NCBI GenBank assembly: GCA_015179025.1 | Contig: WHUX01000095.1 | Span: 140,179 to 204,178 of the forward strand | From: Terfezia claveryi | Lineage: Eukaryota > Ascomycota > Pezizomycetes > Pezizales > Pezizaceae | Length of the DNA stretch: 64,000 nt | Reading direction: 5' to 3' | Part shown: in pieces, positions 13,973 to 26,508 of the stretch | Position numbering within the stretch: position 1 is the stretch's first letter | Layout of the letters: each line of letters opens with the position of its first letter | Position numbers and translations under genes: made by a program | Notes under the pieces: generated by a model | Seen by the model: the letters and a program-made list of their open reading frames with translations, nothing else | Database searches by the model: none | Told to the model about the DNA's origin: nothing

Positions 13973-16900
13973 TCAATGCACGAGGAACCTCATAACCTCT
14001 GGGTCCATCTTCCACTGCTCATCCAGAAACCCAAATCCCAGGACATGATCCTCCAATGTGTATCCCTCTGAGTAATCCTCCGCTGCCTCCCTAGGCTTAG
14101 TATTCTCCTCACTTCCCTCTTTCAGCTCACTAATCCCATTTTCACTGATATCACGGCCAAGAAACGTTGTTGTCAAAATCCCAGTTTCGCCATCCTCCAG
14201 GATTGTAAAACCTCCATTCCCGATGTTTCCATTATTTTGATTCAAGTTACCTAACGTCTTGTTATCATTCCCTGATGTGCCGTCCGATTTCCCATTATGG
14301 TGAGAAGATACAAATTTTCTCTCTTGTTTTTTCCCTCCATGGTCCCTCGAATTATATCGCATAGCATTCCCTCCATTGCTATAACCCGCATAAGGCCTCC
14401 CAAGCTGGTGCAGTAACGCCTTCAGTTTACTATCCTCATCGTCATCTGCACTGCTCTCTTCATCACCACTGATCGAGTATCCACTTCCGGGCTCACCTTC
14501 ACCACCGTCACCCACACCCTCACCAGCATTCATCTCCTCATCCTCCTCTTGCACACTCCCATCGTTAATGAATATCTTTTCCATTCCATCTTCACTCTGG
14601 CTGCCATCAGTACTCCCTAAATCCGAATATTCAACCCCTTCCCCCTCATATTCTTCCATTCCTGTAGTCGTCAAGCTATTAGTGGAGTAGGAGAGTATAC
14701 TCCTCCCTAGAGATGAGGATTGCCTTGCTACTTTCGCCGGCAAAAGACAGTCTGCACTTCCCCTGAAATTGTCACTAATTGGCCGAACTCCAGATTCTCT
14801 GACGTTCCCTAGAGTGCCTGCAAATTCACTATATCCTTTTCAGTACTCATTCTGGCAAATTATCGAGCTAACCGCGAGTACAAGGTAGCAAAGCATACTG
14901 AAGGAAATTGGTCCAGCTAATATTTGCTTTTTGTGGCAAGATGGTAAACCCTCCATCGCATGGCCTGAGCGAAGTATAGGCCTTCTTTACTTTCCTAAGA
15001 GTCTTCCTAGGGCTAGAGAAATCTCCTTTTTGCTTTGTCAGTAATAGACAGAGTACAGGGGAAGTGAACTCACGATCAAGCGCTAATTCGCCCTCACCGA
15101 TTGCCGGAAACACATGTTTTCCGACCTCCCTAAACTTCACTGACTCCCAGCTGTACCCATTCCATTTGCCTCCTCCATCAGCAAGAACGGCATTTTTCTC
15201 TACCTGAACTCCTTCCAGTGGTACCAATACATTCGACCTCCTTTTCCGCATTCCCAGTAGTAGGTTCACCATAGGGTAATTGTGAAATTCCTGTTTCAAT
15301 ATAGCGACCCTTCTACGAGATGCCGACTCATAATGCTCATTCAGAGGATGTAGTATCTTAATAGCATCGCCTGTTGAGTGCATTGTAGAGGGAACATGAA
15401 TTTGCCTTCTTCCTCGGTTCCTTCTGTTCCATAGTTTAGGCAATGAAATTAGAGAGGCATCTGCTGTCATGGTAGAGTTGGAACTTGAAGCTGTTTCTGT
15501 GGGAGATTCCAACTCTGTCGCCTCGAGGGACCTCATATGCCCCACATATCTTAAAAGGGTAGAAGATATCTTATGTCGTAAGGACTTTGGGTTCTTAGGA
15601 CTTTCCTGTGAACACGATACTGAGACTTGTAGTGTTTGAGCTTTGGTGAGAGTATCTTGAGGTATCACATGAGAGCCAGTAATCCGGAATATCAAGCTTG
15701 GTCGTTTTAAGACTCTAGCTCCTGCTGTTGAAATTGTCCGCTTGACTGTTCTGGTAAGCCCCATATACTCAGGTGCAAGCGGAGTTTTCGAAAGAGAAGC
15801 AGTATCATCACCATCACTTCCTGGCTCATTTGGATTCATTTCCATCAAAGGTACCAACATATCCATAGCCTGGACTTCACAAGGATCCAAGGGCTCGTCC
15901 CTAATTGGCCATTTTTCCTCACCCGAGTCATTCTGATTAAACATATACTCCCACTTCCTACCTCTGCATCGCCCTAGTGTCAAAGCCGTTCTTATTACGT
16001 GTCCTCCATCAGGATAATCGGACCCAGTCCTCACCATGCCGGTGAATCTTCTTCTAAGATATACAGTTTTTCTTCTCTCCTCTGCCCTTTCTTCAGCTCT
16101 AGCTTCGTCCTGCTCGATCCCCCTGCTTATTGTTCTTTTCTCTGCTATAGACAGATTCAGACATGATAGAGAACTATCAGTAGAATGCTTAGGTTGATAG
16201 GGTCTAGTCAATTGATCAAGTGCTTCTCTCGAACCTAATGATTTATGGAGTGGCCCGGTCATTTGTGATCTTGATACAGAAGGGCTTAGGGTTGGCTCTG
16301 AGGACGTAGAAAAGTTGCGGCGGATCCCAGCACGAGTAAAGGAAGGAATTGACAACGTTGATTCTGGGCTGATTAATAAGCCTTGAGATATAGATTGAAG
16401 TTGCGTCCCCGTGAGGGAAGAGGTACGGGGACGAATCGGTGGAGTGAATGATCGATACGAGTGGGTAATTTGAAGGCCACTTGACAGGGAATGTATCGTG
16501 CTTTTGAGATAGCTAATCAACAAAGCTGAATTTCACTATATGTCCGAAGAAAATCCTCACCTTATACCTGAATTACTGAATTCGCTTTCCTCCGGACCTG
16601 CCAAACTGACACCGGCTCCGATATGTATTACTTCATGCAAACATCCGTGCTGACTCCCTTGTCCTCTGCTCCTGAAGCTCCGTCGACGAGCCATAGATAC
16701 TACGGGCAACCCCCCCCCTTTGCGTTGTTCGGAATCCCTTTCCCTAGTACAGCCTCTACTCGAATAGCAGTATCCTCTTCCGTGGGTGGGGCTGTAAGGG
16801 TTATGGCAGGGCAATCTTCTTGATTTGTCTCTGCGAGCAATACCCTTTCCTCAATGACTGGGGACGTTGCATACGAAGTCGGAAGGCTTGAATGTCGTGT

Positions 16901-17297
16901 CTGGCTCACTGGAGCGGCAGGGAGGACTCCACTATGCCTAAGGCACGAAACTAACAATGACGAGTCCGATATATGACGAGTATGATGCTGTATGTGGGCC
17001 ATGAGAATGCCTATTTCGGGCAAAAGTTCAATAAAGGATGCAAGATGTAATAAAGCCAGAGAAAGGGAATACTGGAGCAGCAATACCTTGCTTGGCCAGG
17101 TGAGTAGTATCCGGCGCAGACCCCGAGCGTTTCGTTAAACAAGCAACCCCTCGTGGCTCCAAGCTGACGTCGGGAATTTGGGGAGTTTCTGATGTAAAAA
17201 AAAGTACCTTTAGATTCAATTCCGAGAACAAAACAATCCCAGATCTAAATGTCGTGAGCCTTGGCCCAGGTTTAACTGGTATTTCCGTATTTGACAT
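13973..17297 (-). CDS. Large Ser-rich protein of unknown function, frame break at a G9 run
   Basis: Four exons fit in phase: 17297-17087 (ATG start), 17010-16561, 16512-14950 and 14828-13973. The introns are 76, 48 and 121 bp. The product would be about 1026 aa, but exon 2 changes frame at a run of nine G (16710-16718 on the plus strand). A tenth G would restore one continuous frame and the phase needed by the next intron, which argues that the model is correct. The protein is Ser/Thr-rich with basic clusters in the middle (QIHVPS, RRRVAILKQEFHNYPMV, LLLGMRKRRSNVLVPLEGV). Its C-terminal third is acidic and Gly/Asn-rich and ends in EQWKMDPEVMRFLVH. I do not recognise a domain. No signal peptide or obvious membrane helix is seen, so an intracellular, largely disordered regulator or scaffold is possible but is not shown. 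Confidence 0.6.
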
Positions 17298-17796
17298 TGA
17301 AAAGTACGCGCAAAGTCGCTAAAGGGTCTATGTTGCAGAAGGTCAATTGGAAAACATACATAGAAGCCAAAGATAAGCGCAGATTATCCCAACTACATTA
17401 ACACCAGACGCTATAAGTAAAGCAAAAGACCTCCTGCCAGCCCAAGCCGTTGCTAGCATTGGAACATTATTCTGGAACAAAAGAGAGGGAAACCACAAAA
17501 CAGTGACAATCTATGAGCTGTTTACCGCAGCCCTATGCTATGCCGGGAGACTAAAACCATATAGGAAATTCGAATTCAGCGCCCGATAAGTAACCCAAAC
17601 GCCTGACCTCCATACCACTCCCACATATTCCTTGCCCTGTAGTGTGTTGAGCCAGTGAATTCGGAGAGGTGTAGAAGATAAAATGCCAATATAATGCCGA
17701 TTGCGAATCCACGCAAACGAAAAAGGAGGGCAATCCGAATCCTAGGAAATAGACTGTCGTAACCGAAATGCCATTTACGGTGTTTCACGCACTCCC
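17298..17796. other. Spacer between two minus-strand genes
   Basis: About 500 bp holding the 3' flank of the FYVE gene and the 5' flank of the 1026-aa gene. Open frames at 17551-17818 overlap the FYVE stop codon in another frame and look like non-coding shadows. Confidence 0.5.
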
Positions 17797-18870
17797 TCAA
17801 AATGTGCTCCATGTCCAATCCCGAGGGACGCTACCTACATAACTCGACGCTGTCTTTGATCCAAAGGCATCGGCACCCTTATTGCCCTTACTTGTGATTG
17901 GGCTACTTGGTATTGTGCTGCCTCCACTAGAGTTTATGACCGTCGATGCACTGGAAGCCCGCCTTTGAGCCACCAGACGTTTATACTCCCCAAAACAAGA
18001 GTCACATGTCCGCGAAAGCCCACCCTGGGGGTGAAATTCGCAATCCTGATCTAGCCGCACAGAATTGGATGTGTGAGCAGCACAGAATATTTGGCCACAC
18101 CTACCACAAAAATGTTAGACCCTTGCATATACCTACAATGAAGCTGGAACGCAGGGGCATCCTAGTATCCAGGATGAATACGTACTTGCGACAGTGATGC
18201 CTCCTCTCGAACAATGTGAAACTTTTGGCGCATAACGGCGAATCGCAAGTGCTGGAAAGGGAGTCGTCCTACCGCAATGAAGCACGCCAAGCACGTCAGC
18301 AAATTGGTCACAGAATGATGCAACCGCTGGTGGAAAGATAAGTACCTTCCAATGCCTCCTATGTGGAGGTCCTGTAACTGTTTTATCCACTACCTCCTCC
18401 CATTCCGGCACTGCACCGAGATTGGTGGTTCCAAAAACTCCGCCGAACATGTCCCCTCCGCCGAAAACCGCCAAATTGTTGCTGCCCTCTTTCCCTTCAC
18501 TACTCATTGAGCTCAACGAAGGCGACAGCTGATATCCAGATGTTATGCCTCCGTTGGAAGTTGAGGGGCGACTCGTTCTCTCAGTCGTTCGAAGCACCGC
18601 TGGTCGGTAAAGAGGTGATTTTGGAGGATGGAGCTGTCGAGGTGGTACATAGTGCGACAGAAACGGGTTCAGTGCACCGGAGTTGAAGTTAGGATTTCCC
18701 AATTGCGAAGGCTGGTATGTCGAAGTTGGGGAGGTATTAGTTGAGTTTGAACCGTACAGTTGGATCGATTGTCGAGGGTTAATGGTTGCTGTAGTCGTGC
18801 TAGACTGAGTCGCAGCAGGCAAATACCGCGACTGCCCACCACCACCCCGTTGTTGTGCGAACACTGGCAT
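17797..18870 (-). CDS. FYVE zinc-finger protein (303 aa)
   Basis: Three exons (18870-18346, 18268-18186, 18100-17797) with GT-AG introns of 77 and 85 bp give 912 nt, exactly 304 codons. Residues 1-160 or so are Ser/Pro/Thr-rich and probably disordered. A FYVE domain follows. It has a C-x4-C start (STCDSPLCAKSF), the basic ligand-binding motif ERRHHCRKCG, an IFCAAHTSNSVRLDQ stretch and a closing CDSC pair, so all eight zinc ligands look present. FYVE domains bind phosphatidylinositol 3-phosphate on endosomes and vacuoles. The C-terminus VPRDWTWSTF resembles the ending of related fungal FYVE proteins as I remember them. The conserved domain spans all three exons, which strongly supports the splice model. 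An endosomal or vacuolar trafficking role is inferred from the domain alone. Confidence 0.87.
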
Positions 18871-19737
18871 TTTAATTGAAGTATTGATTCAGGGAATGTT
18901 GGTATGATCTCGTGGTCAAATATTGGGGAACAGAAGATATCTCGCACCGGAATGTAAAACAAGTTACAAGGTAAGGAGCGCGTTATCAGTTGTGTGGTAG
19001 ATCGGGTGGCGATCGTCTTACGTCTAGGCAACTAGTATAGTTTGACTGATAAGACTGATCCCTTGACGATGTGGCTTCTTTTAATGTGAATAGGAATTGA
19101 GCAGCTCTTCTGGATTTGAGGAACTAGACGTTTGCTTTTGAACTCTGAAGCTTCAGATGGCCGTGGGGGTTTAACTAGACTAGGTTTCACCCGGGGTTCG
19201 CGGGGAGAGTTCGAGATCTCGGATCAACTTCGGTTGACACGACAGAAATGGAACCAGGTCGTGTGTCAGCGTTTGCGACAGCTTTAAATCCTCCCTGACA
19301 ATGGGGATACCCCACGGGGTAAATATTCGAGGGGATAGCTTTTAGTAAAGGCAGAAACGTGCAGGAGGGTGATATATCGAGGAATACGGCCTGTATCGGC
19401 TTTGCAAGTGGAGATGGCGTGGAGGCGCTCGGGGCAAGCAGGTAGGAGACTGGGAATGGGGTTGGTGTCGCCGTAGCAAGGGAAGAAGGGCAGCTGGAGA
19501 AAGAATTCAGTCTCAGACCAACAGCTGGTTGCCCACGGAGGGAGTAAAGGCGTTTATTGTACGTCGCTGGGTGGAGGATCCAGAGTGTAGATAGTGGGAC
19601 CTGGAGCAAAACGCAGTTGTATACAGACCTAGAGACCCACTCCACCTCCGGCTAAGATCCAATGCAGTGAAATTGCACAACTTGAATCACAACAAGTTCA
19701 CAGCTATATAACAAATAACATTCGCTATCAAGAAAAC
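18871..19737. other. Upstream of the FYVE gene; no firm gene
   Basis: The region holds the 5' flank of the FYVE gene. A 152-codon minus-strand open frame (19187-19645) is present but begins with GTG rather than ATG, has no family resemblance, and is Pro/Ser/Thr-rich. It might be an exon of an unresolved gene joined to the open frame at 19738-19965, but no splice path was found. Confidence 0.35.
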
Positions 19738-19965
19738 TCAATAGCAGCTGCGTGTCCGAATTCTAAATTTTGGATTATGGCCAACCGAGTTGCGTTCCAC
19801 GACAAGGGCCCCCAACTGCACGACGATGCACCCAACTATCCCAACTGTCACAATATAAAGGGCATGCAAAGGCAAGAAGGGTTTGCGCCGTTTCGAACTC
19901 GCCCAGCGCAAGATCTTGGATATCAAGCGGCTCGCTGGCCACCCGCTCGTAACACTTTTTGGCAT
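19738..19965 (-). CDS. Possible 75-aa single-pass membrane protein
   Basis: This ATG-initiated open frame begins with about 30 residues rich in Arg, Lys and Ser (MPKSVTSGWPASRLISKILR). One hydrophobic helix follows (LYIVTVGIVGCIVVQLGALVV), then a short polar tail. A basic N-terminus before a single helix would suit a small mitochondrial inner-membrane protein, but I cannot name it. Overlapping plus-strand frames of 60-73 codons exist, so strand assignment is not secure. Treat as a candidate only. Confidence 0.25.
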   Translation of the reverse strand: MPKSVTSGWPASRLISKILRWASSKRRKPFLPLHALYIVTVGIVGCIVVQLGALVVERNSVGHNPKFRIRTRSCY

Positions 19966-22900
19966 CTTCTATGAAGCTTCTCAGCCAGTCCCGTCTCGTT
20001 TGGAGCCATCACATCCCACCGGTTACATGAGCTTCCCTCGAGTAAAACCAGATATCGCTTGGCCTAGTCAGCTAGCGTGGCAGGCAGAGAGCAACATACC
20101 TTAGTTTGGAGCAGCCATTATTATTCAATAATTATAGATGACAGAACTGTAGCTCTGGTTGCTGATTCGCCGAGACTTGCTAGCGCATAGATAAGGAAAC
20201 TGCAAGGAGCTCTTGCGAATCACTGCATGTTTATCCGTAGAAGCTCCACTCTAACCAACCCGGAGGGTGGCGTTGCGGCATCTTCGATCAAGTGCACTAG
20301 AGTTGACTATGGTTGTAACGGGAAACGGAGGGGTCATACATTTTGGCCGAATTCCATCCGACCATCATTAATAATCACTACCTAGGCTCAGGTTACGATT
20401 GGGATAGTTACCCAGTACGGTAGACTAGGTAGACTATGGCCGGCCCCTCCTAAATCGTACTTTCACCAGCCAAGTCACTTCAGGTTAGCTACCTCAAAAT
20501 ATTCGTTTTATTGTTACGTACAGACTTCCCGCTCGTAAGATATTAGAAGTAAATTGCTGTCAGGAAAATACATTGGACCCCCATGGTTGTGTGGGATTCG
20601 AAATCTGCGATATACGGAGTATGTAGGTAGCCTGGTTGCACTAACCTGTACCTACAACTAAACGATTTTGATGTGAACGGCAGTTCAGGGTTCACCCTTT
20701 TCCTAGTATCGGGTTCATTTACGCAGCGCAATAAGACAACGCTCCACCTTTTTGAAGTATCTATCGAGGGAATGGGCATACAAATGTAACTAACAGTACA
20801 CAGTTTATCGATGATGAAGGATTCTATCTACCTATGCAGCAGTCGTGCAGATACACGTATAGAAGGTACAAGAAGAGGGTATGGTATTGCTTCTTGCTCC
20901 CGCCCGCGGCCTACAAGCACTAACCGTTCCAAGGAGTGTTGTCCCTACTTTAGCAAAAATCTCTAACAAACCCCGCTCTCTATATCTTGCTCTCTTATAT
21001 ATATATATATACACCTCACGTTGGCTCCATTCTATGCAAATTTCAGGGGAATTAGTTAAGTTTACGCCACCTAGGATATCTATTTCTGGTATACCCCGAG
21101 TTAATCGAATTGATCTCCCTCTCACTATTATCATGGAGTTAGAAGAGCTATGGCTGAAGCAAGTTTAGCCCTTATACATACTTGGGTCAGAATTTGAGAT
21201 TTATAACGTCACCTTGGAGACTAACAGTTGAATTGCAGAACTACTATATATGATATAGTCATATGCCCTATTTTCTCTTAGGATCTTATTGCATTAGGTA
21301 TGCATCTATATCCATCGGGGAGTGTTACTCTCAGGTCACTGCTTCTATATCCTGTCGAGTTTGATGTACTTGCTCCTTTTCAGGTCCATTCAACACGGCA
21401 AGTTTGGCTATACTCTTGCTACTAGTACCTCGTGAGGGACAGTGTATTAGAGAAGCTACATTAATTGATAAGGCTACTGAATCCTATGTTGGCAGTCATA
21501 TTGAAATTGGGCGGCCGAATCCGTATTTCCACTGAGGCTAGGAGTGGAGGAGCTGGAAGGGAAGCCATAGGTGGGACACCCTCTAAGTTCTCACAACCGG
21601 TAGTACGGCTTGTTACGTCCGCAAGTTTCTTGGTAATATAGGGTTGTGATTTTAGAGAAGTTGAGTGTGCCACAAAGATTGATTTATCCTACTCCTCTAG
21701 TCGATTAGAGATATTCCTTAACTCCACTGGATGGTTTTTCCCCCGGCGCAAACAATAACCTCCTTCCGAACACCCATCGAGTCCAAAATGCCAATTGCGA
21801 AGCTAGTGTGGTACATATCATCCCACCTGGGGCACCTAGGATGGTTCAATATATGGAGAGAAAGTGGGTGCTTCGATTGGTTAATAGTGTCGCTACAGTT
21901 GAGGGCTATGCTAATCCTATTGTATTCATACAAGCCATGACGGTCAAGAAATCCCCCAAGAGTAATGTCAGTTCACATATAGTTGGGGGGGGGCGACCTC
22001 GCGGAGATATACAACCAACCACTCACTATCAAATGACTCTTAGAGCTATCATCACATTCTATCTCCTTAATGTATTTTGGTGTTGTTTGTGGGATGTGTA
22101 AATGTAAAGCAATCTAGATTGGTGGTGCAAGGGATAAAAACTTATGGAAGTTTAGGGGGCTTGCGGAGCAGATAGGGGCGCAGAGTAATACGTATGTTTA
22201 GGTAGCCTGAAATTGAATTGCATTGGATCTATCACTTGCACTACGACATCAGGACGAGGACACACGATACGTGTAAGATAGAGCCTCTTTTCGCCGGCAC
22301 TAAGTTTTACTACCACCACCCCTGTCAATTAGTTTTTTTTTTTTTTTTTTTTTTTTTGAGACCGTTTTCTGTGAACTTCACGTTATACATTGCAGATAGT
22401 ACAGCTAGGTGGCCCAAACGATGCATATTGGAGAATTTTGTATGGGTTCAGGAGTATGTTATTCAATGCATCTTATGCAGCGTATGATTCTTACTGTACG
22501 GAGTATACGCAACGAAACATTCCGCTCCTGGTAAGATACTTACAAATCCCTATATTCAATGTACTTAGGGGCCACGACATCCGTATTCGAAGTTACAAGA
22601 CCTCCATAGTTTCAAAGAAATGTACATACAGTCAAGCGAAAAAATCCATGCCCTGCATAAAAATGCAATACAAGTCTGGCACCTGAACCCATACCAAAGT
22701 CTCACAAAGTCCTTAAATATGCAGCATTTGGGTTTCTTTATATGTTTTAGAAGAGAATAGTGAGGGTAATTGTTACCCGAAATGTATTAATTAAGTTATA
22801 GGAATATATTTAAATTCTCTAGGAAAAACACATATATACCATTCCACACCATTAGTCTTCTCCCCCCCGACTATCAGTTTCACACCAAAAAATGGCCAAA

Positions 22901-24716
22901 AGCGCCTCTCCAACAAAATTGCCCAGAATTCAAATAAACAAGCAATTTACCCCATATAACTTGAATCATGATCTTAAAGAGAATTTCTCTTCGATATCAA
23001 GAGGCCTGGCCGTTATATGCTCTTTTGTGGTTGCCATATCGGTACGCATGTAACTCTCGTGAGGTTCTTGCCTCCATACCAATTTTGGAACCTCCAAGGC
23101 CTTGCTAGTATATAGGCTATTTTAGAGACTGGAAGCTTTATATAGCCTTAGTTAATCCCCAAAGCACTTGGGAATTTGTGGTTGTGGTGATTTTAATAGT
23201 TTTGTTGTAAACTGGCTGTTTTGCTCTTCGGAAGCTGATGCCTCCAACACAAGTGATAGTTATCAACAATAATCAACCCAGTACACTACCCCGCCCTGAC
23301 AGCGAGCTACAGGAGTAAACCTATCTCTCATCGTTAAGTACTCACCAACAAACGGAACGAGAGCATGTACCCTTGTTTTTAAATACCTGGCACTTAATCT
23401 CGGTTCTAGTTAGAGCCGTGCTGGCAAGGCGAAACTATTAGAATTAGTCTTTGCGTTGGTCGAAGTCAACGTCATGTTTCTTTTTTCACTTGATGCCTAT
23501 CACAATGTAGGACATATCTCAGTTCCGAGGTACAGTACATAGTAAGGCAACTCACGTGTCGTCAAAGGCATGGCCGGAGCAATTACTAGCCCATCCGCCT
23601 CGCTATCATATGCATCCATTATGTTAGAATAGATCAGGTTGTAGGATATAAATTCTTTTTTTTCTTTCCGAGTGCATTTCTATTCTCAGTTCAACAATTA
23701 TCTTTATACATATCGTTAAAGCGAACCTGGAACCTTCTCAGGCTATGGACAATGCATATATGATACTTCGAAAGACGTCGTGTCAAGTAAAAGTTCACAG
23801 GGAGCGGGGATTACACCGGCGATCATATCCCGTTCGTAAAAAACGCCCGGTAGATCGAGCCCGGCTTGGTAGCTCATCCGAACTTTTAAGCATTTCGAAT
23901 GCCTATCGGCAATCATGTTCAACATTGAAAGGCACCACATATGCGTACGAATGAACAAATTTCGGCTGACAGCAGCCACTTCATTCATCGGACCCGTGTT
24001 TGCAGACAGGTGCATGGCACTGCCAGCTCCGGAACGAAAAGCTACCTAATTGGTGATACGATACCGGTACCTATGAGGGCTATTACCGCTGAACTTTGGC
24101 GCACGTCTCACTGCGACTGCCTTCTGGGGTAGGGTATACGTATACGTCCCTCGTACGAGGGTCTGATCGAGACTACGTAAGAGATAAGTTTACTGTACTT
24201 AGTAGGTAATCTACTACTTCCTAGTACTAAGCACTACAGAGAGGTTGGTAGGACAAGGACAGAGGAATGAAATAAATTTTGACGCATAGAGTACGGGCAG
24301 GGCGTGTAGCTTTAGTTCCGATGTGGAACCTGTCCAATTTTTCTAGAATGAACTACCCAAACCTTTCCGGCGGTAGTTCCACATTCGGAAGTCAAAACTT
24401 GCTTCCCTGTAATACCACAATCATCGAGCTCGAGCCACTCCTGTCCCACCCAGTCTGACGACTGCCGCGCTCTCATCCGAACAACCGATGCTCACATAAC
24501 ATTGTGAAGGCATCAGAATTAATTCAACGTGCATTCAAAGCCTTCGAATTTTAGCATCTATAAATATTTTGAAACCTCCACCCCTTGTCCAAGTCTACAT
24601 TCCGACGGCCCCTTCACATTCTACGGGAGCCTGCCGAGCTTAACAGACGCCACAGGCACAAAAGCAGTGCACTTCCGCTCTTAACATTCAGCTTTGGTTG
24701 TCCAGACGTCTCAAAC
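19966..24716. other. Long gene-poor interval
   Basis: Nearly 5 kb without a supportable gene. Open frames are under 100 codons and unrelated to anything I recognise. Visible structure includes a T run of about 25 at 22331-22356 and a short palindrome GGGTAATTGTTACCC near 22763. The last few hundred bases are the promoter side of the MFS transporter. Decayed mobile DNA is possible but not demonstrable by eye. Confidence 0.45.
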
Positions 24717-26508
24717 ATGCCATTGCAACAGTACAAAGTCGGAGACGTGATGGTCGAATCTCTTCAATCAGGGTCTATCAGTACCACGGAGAGGTTCGAA
24801 GCAGATGTGGAAGTGGCGCCGGCTCCTAGTCCACTCGACTGGGATGGACCTGATGACCCAGAAAACCCCTTCAACTGGTCTCAGGCAAAACGGTGGTATG
24901 GAACAATAGTGCCTGGATTGTTGTGTTTGTTGGTGTAAGTGTCCTTGCCTAGCATCAAAATCAGCCAGAAAAACTGACACCGTGTGAATTGAAGAACACT
25001 GGCTGGCTCAGTGTATGTCCCTGGAGTTTACGAGATTTCCTACAAGTTCAACGTCTCTTTGACGGTTGCCTTGCTTGGGCTATCGTTATATGTTTGCGGT
25101 TTAGGGCTGGGGCCTATGCTTAGTGCTCCACTGAGTGAGGTAGGTATTTGGCTCACACGTTTTGCAAAGGGCTGTTGGCTGATAAAAACATTAGGTGTTT
25201 GGGCGAAGGATTGTCTATGTCGTGAATTTGCCTATCTTCTTACTTTTCATCTTGGGTGCAGCAGAAGCAAAAAACATACAAACATTGTTGATATGCCGAG
25301 CATTCGCTGGAATTTTCGGTGGGCCTGCCCTCGCTGTGTCAGGAGGCTCCTTTGTCGATCTATGGGAATTGAAGACGTCAGGCTTGGCAGTGTCTGTTCA
25401 GGCAATTGCAACTTTCATGGGCCCAGCACTCGGTATGTTAAGCCTCATTCCACCCACTTTTGATAAAGCGTCTGACATAATTAAATGTAGGACCTATTGT
25501 GGGGGGCTTCCTTGCAGAGAAGAAGGGATGGAGGTGGACGCTGTACCTTGTGTTGATCTTCGGGGCAGCTATGATTGCTCCAATTTACTTCATGCAAGAG
25601 ACCTACAAACCAGTCATCTTGAAGCGACGCGCTCTTGCACGAGGACAACCGCTCCCACCAAAACCAGACCCAAAGACTGCTCTCAAACTCATTTTCACCA
25701 TCACTCTTGCTAGGCCAACCGTCATGTTAATCAAGGAACCAATTGTCCAGGCTGTTTCACTCTACTCCTCCTTTGCATTTGCGGTTCTCTTTGGATTTTT
25801 TGAGGCGTTCCCCTTTACCTTCTCACGAGAGTATGGGTTTGATTTAGGCAAAACGGGAGGTTGCTTTGCGGGTATTGGTCTCGGTTTGTTGTTGGGTTGT
25901 GTTATATATCTTATCCAGGATAAGATCTTTTATGCTCCCGCTTATAAAGAGGCAACGGTGTGGTACAACCTGAGATTAGGATGATTCCTGCTATGATCGG
26001 GAGCTTTTTGATGCCGATTGGACTGTTCTGGTTTGCGTGGACGGCAAAGAAGGATATTCATTGGATTTCACCGGTGCTGGCTGGAATTCCATTTTCTGCT
26101 GGTCTGGTCCTAATTTTCGTAAGCGCTTGCGTTCCCTTGTTCTAGGGTTACAGACTAACATTGAAGCCAACAGTTGTCTGCAATCATGTACATCCTTGAG
26201 GTCTATCCTCCACTGGTCGCTGCATCCGCCTTCGCTTCGTTGGGACTCTTGCGTTATCTCCTTGCAATGGCATTCCCATTGTTTACTGTTCAAAGTATAT
26301 TCTCTTCACCAACAAATGACCTTGACAGTAGCTAACGTGGTCTACAGTGTATGAACGACTTGGTGTGGACTGGGCAACTTCAACATTTGGTTTTGTCTCG
26401 ATAGTGTTGATGCCGATACCTTGGGTCTTTAAGCGCTGGGGACCACGAATTCGTGCCGCTTCCAGGTTCGATGCAATCAAAGACAGCAACTTGCAGCAAA
26501 AAATTTAA
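24717..26508 (+). CDS. MFS drug:H+ antiporter-like transporter (DHA1 type), with a frame break
   Basis: Six exons (24717-24934, 24995-25139, 25195-25432, 25491-26118, 26174-26294, 26348-26508) join with canonical GT-AG introns of 53-60 bp. The protein would be about 503 aa, the usual size for fungal 12-helix DHA1 multidrug transporters. The soluble N-terminus has DWDGPDDPENPFNW, typical of this group. Helix 1 follows (TIVPGLLCLLVTLAGSVYVPG), then LGLGPMLSAPLSEVFGRR (motif A region), GGSFVDLWELKTSG, ALGPIVGGFLAEKKGWRW (motif C region) and GLFWFAWT. In exon 4, near 25958-25964, the frame shifts. ATVW... runs into a stop at 25982, while the homologous VQPEIRMIPAMIG continues in another frame. 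One added base (or loss of TG from GTGTGG) repairs it, and no intron of plausible size explains it. The substrate is unknown; efflux of toxic compounds is the family role. Earlier in-frame TTG was rejected as start. Confidence 0.85.

Noticed and set aside
19187..19645. 152-codon minus-strand frame
   Set aside because: It starts with GTG, has no recognisable domain, and no splice path to an ATG exon was found.
25958..25984. A 17-22 bp intron to explain the MFS frame change
   Set aside because: Far below the size of any spliceosomal intron in this window; a frame error is simpler.
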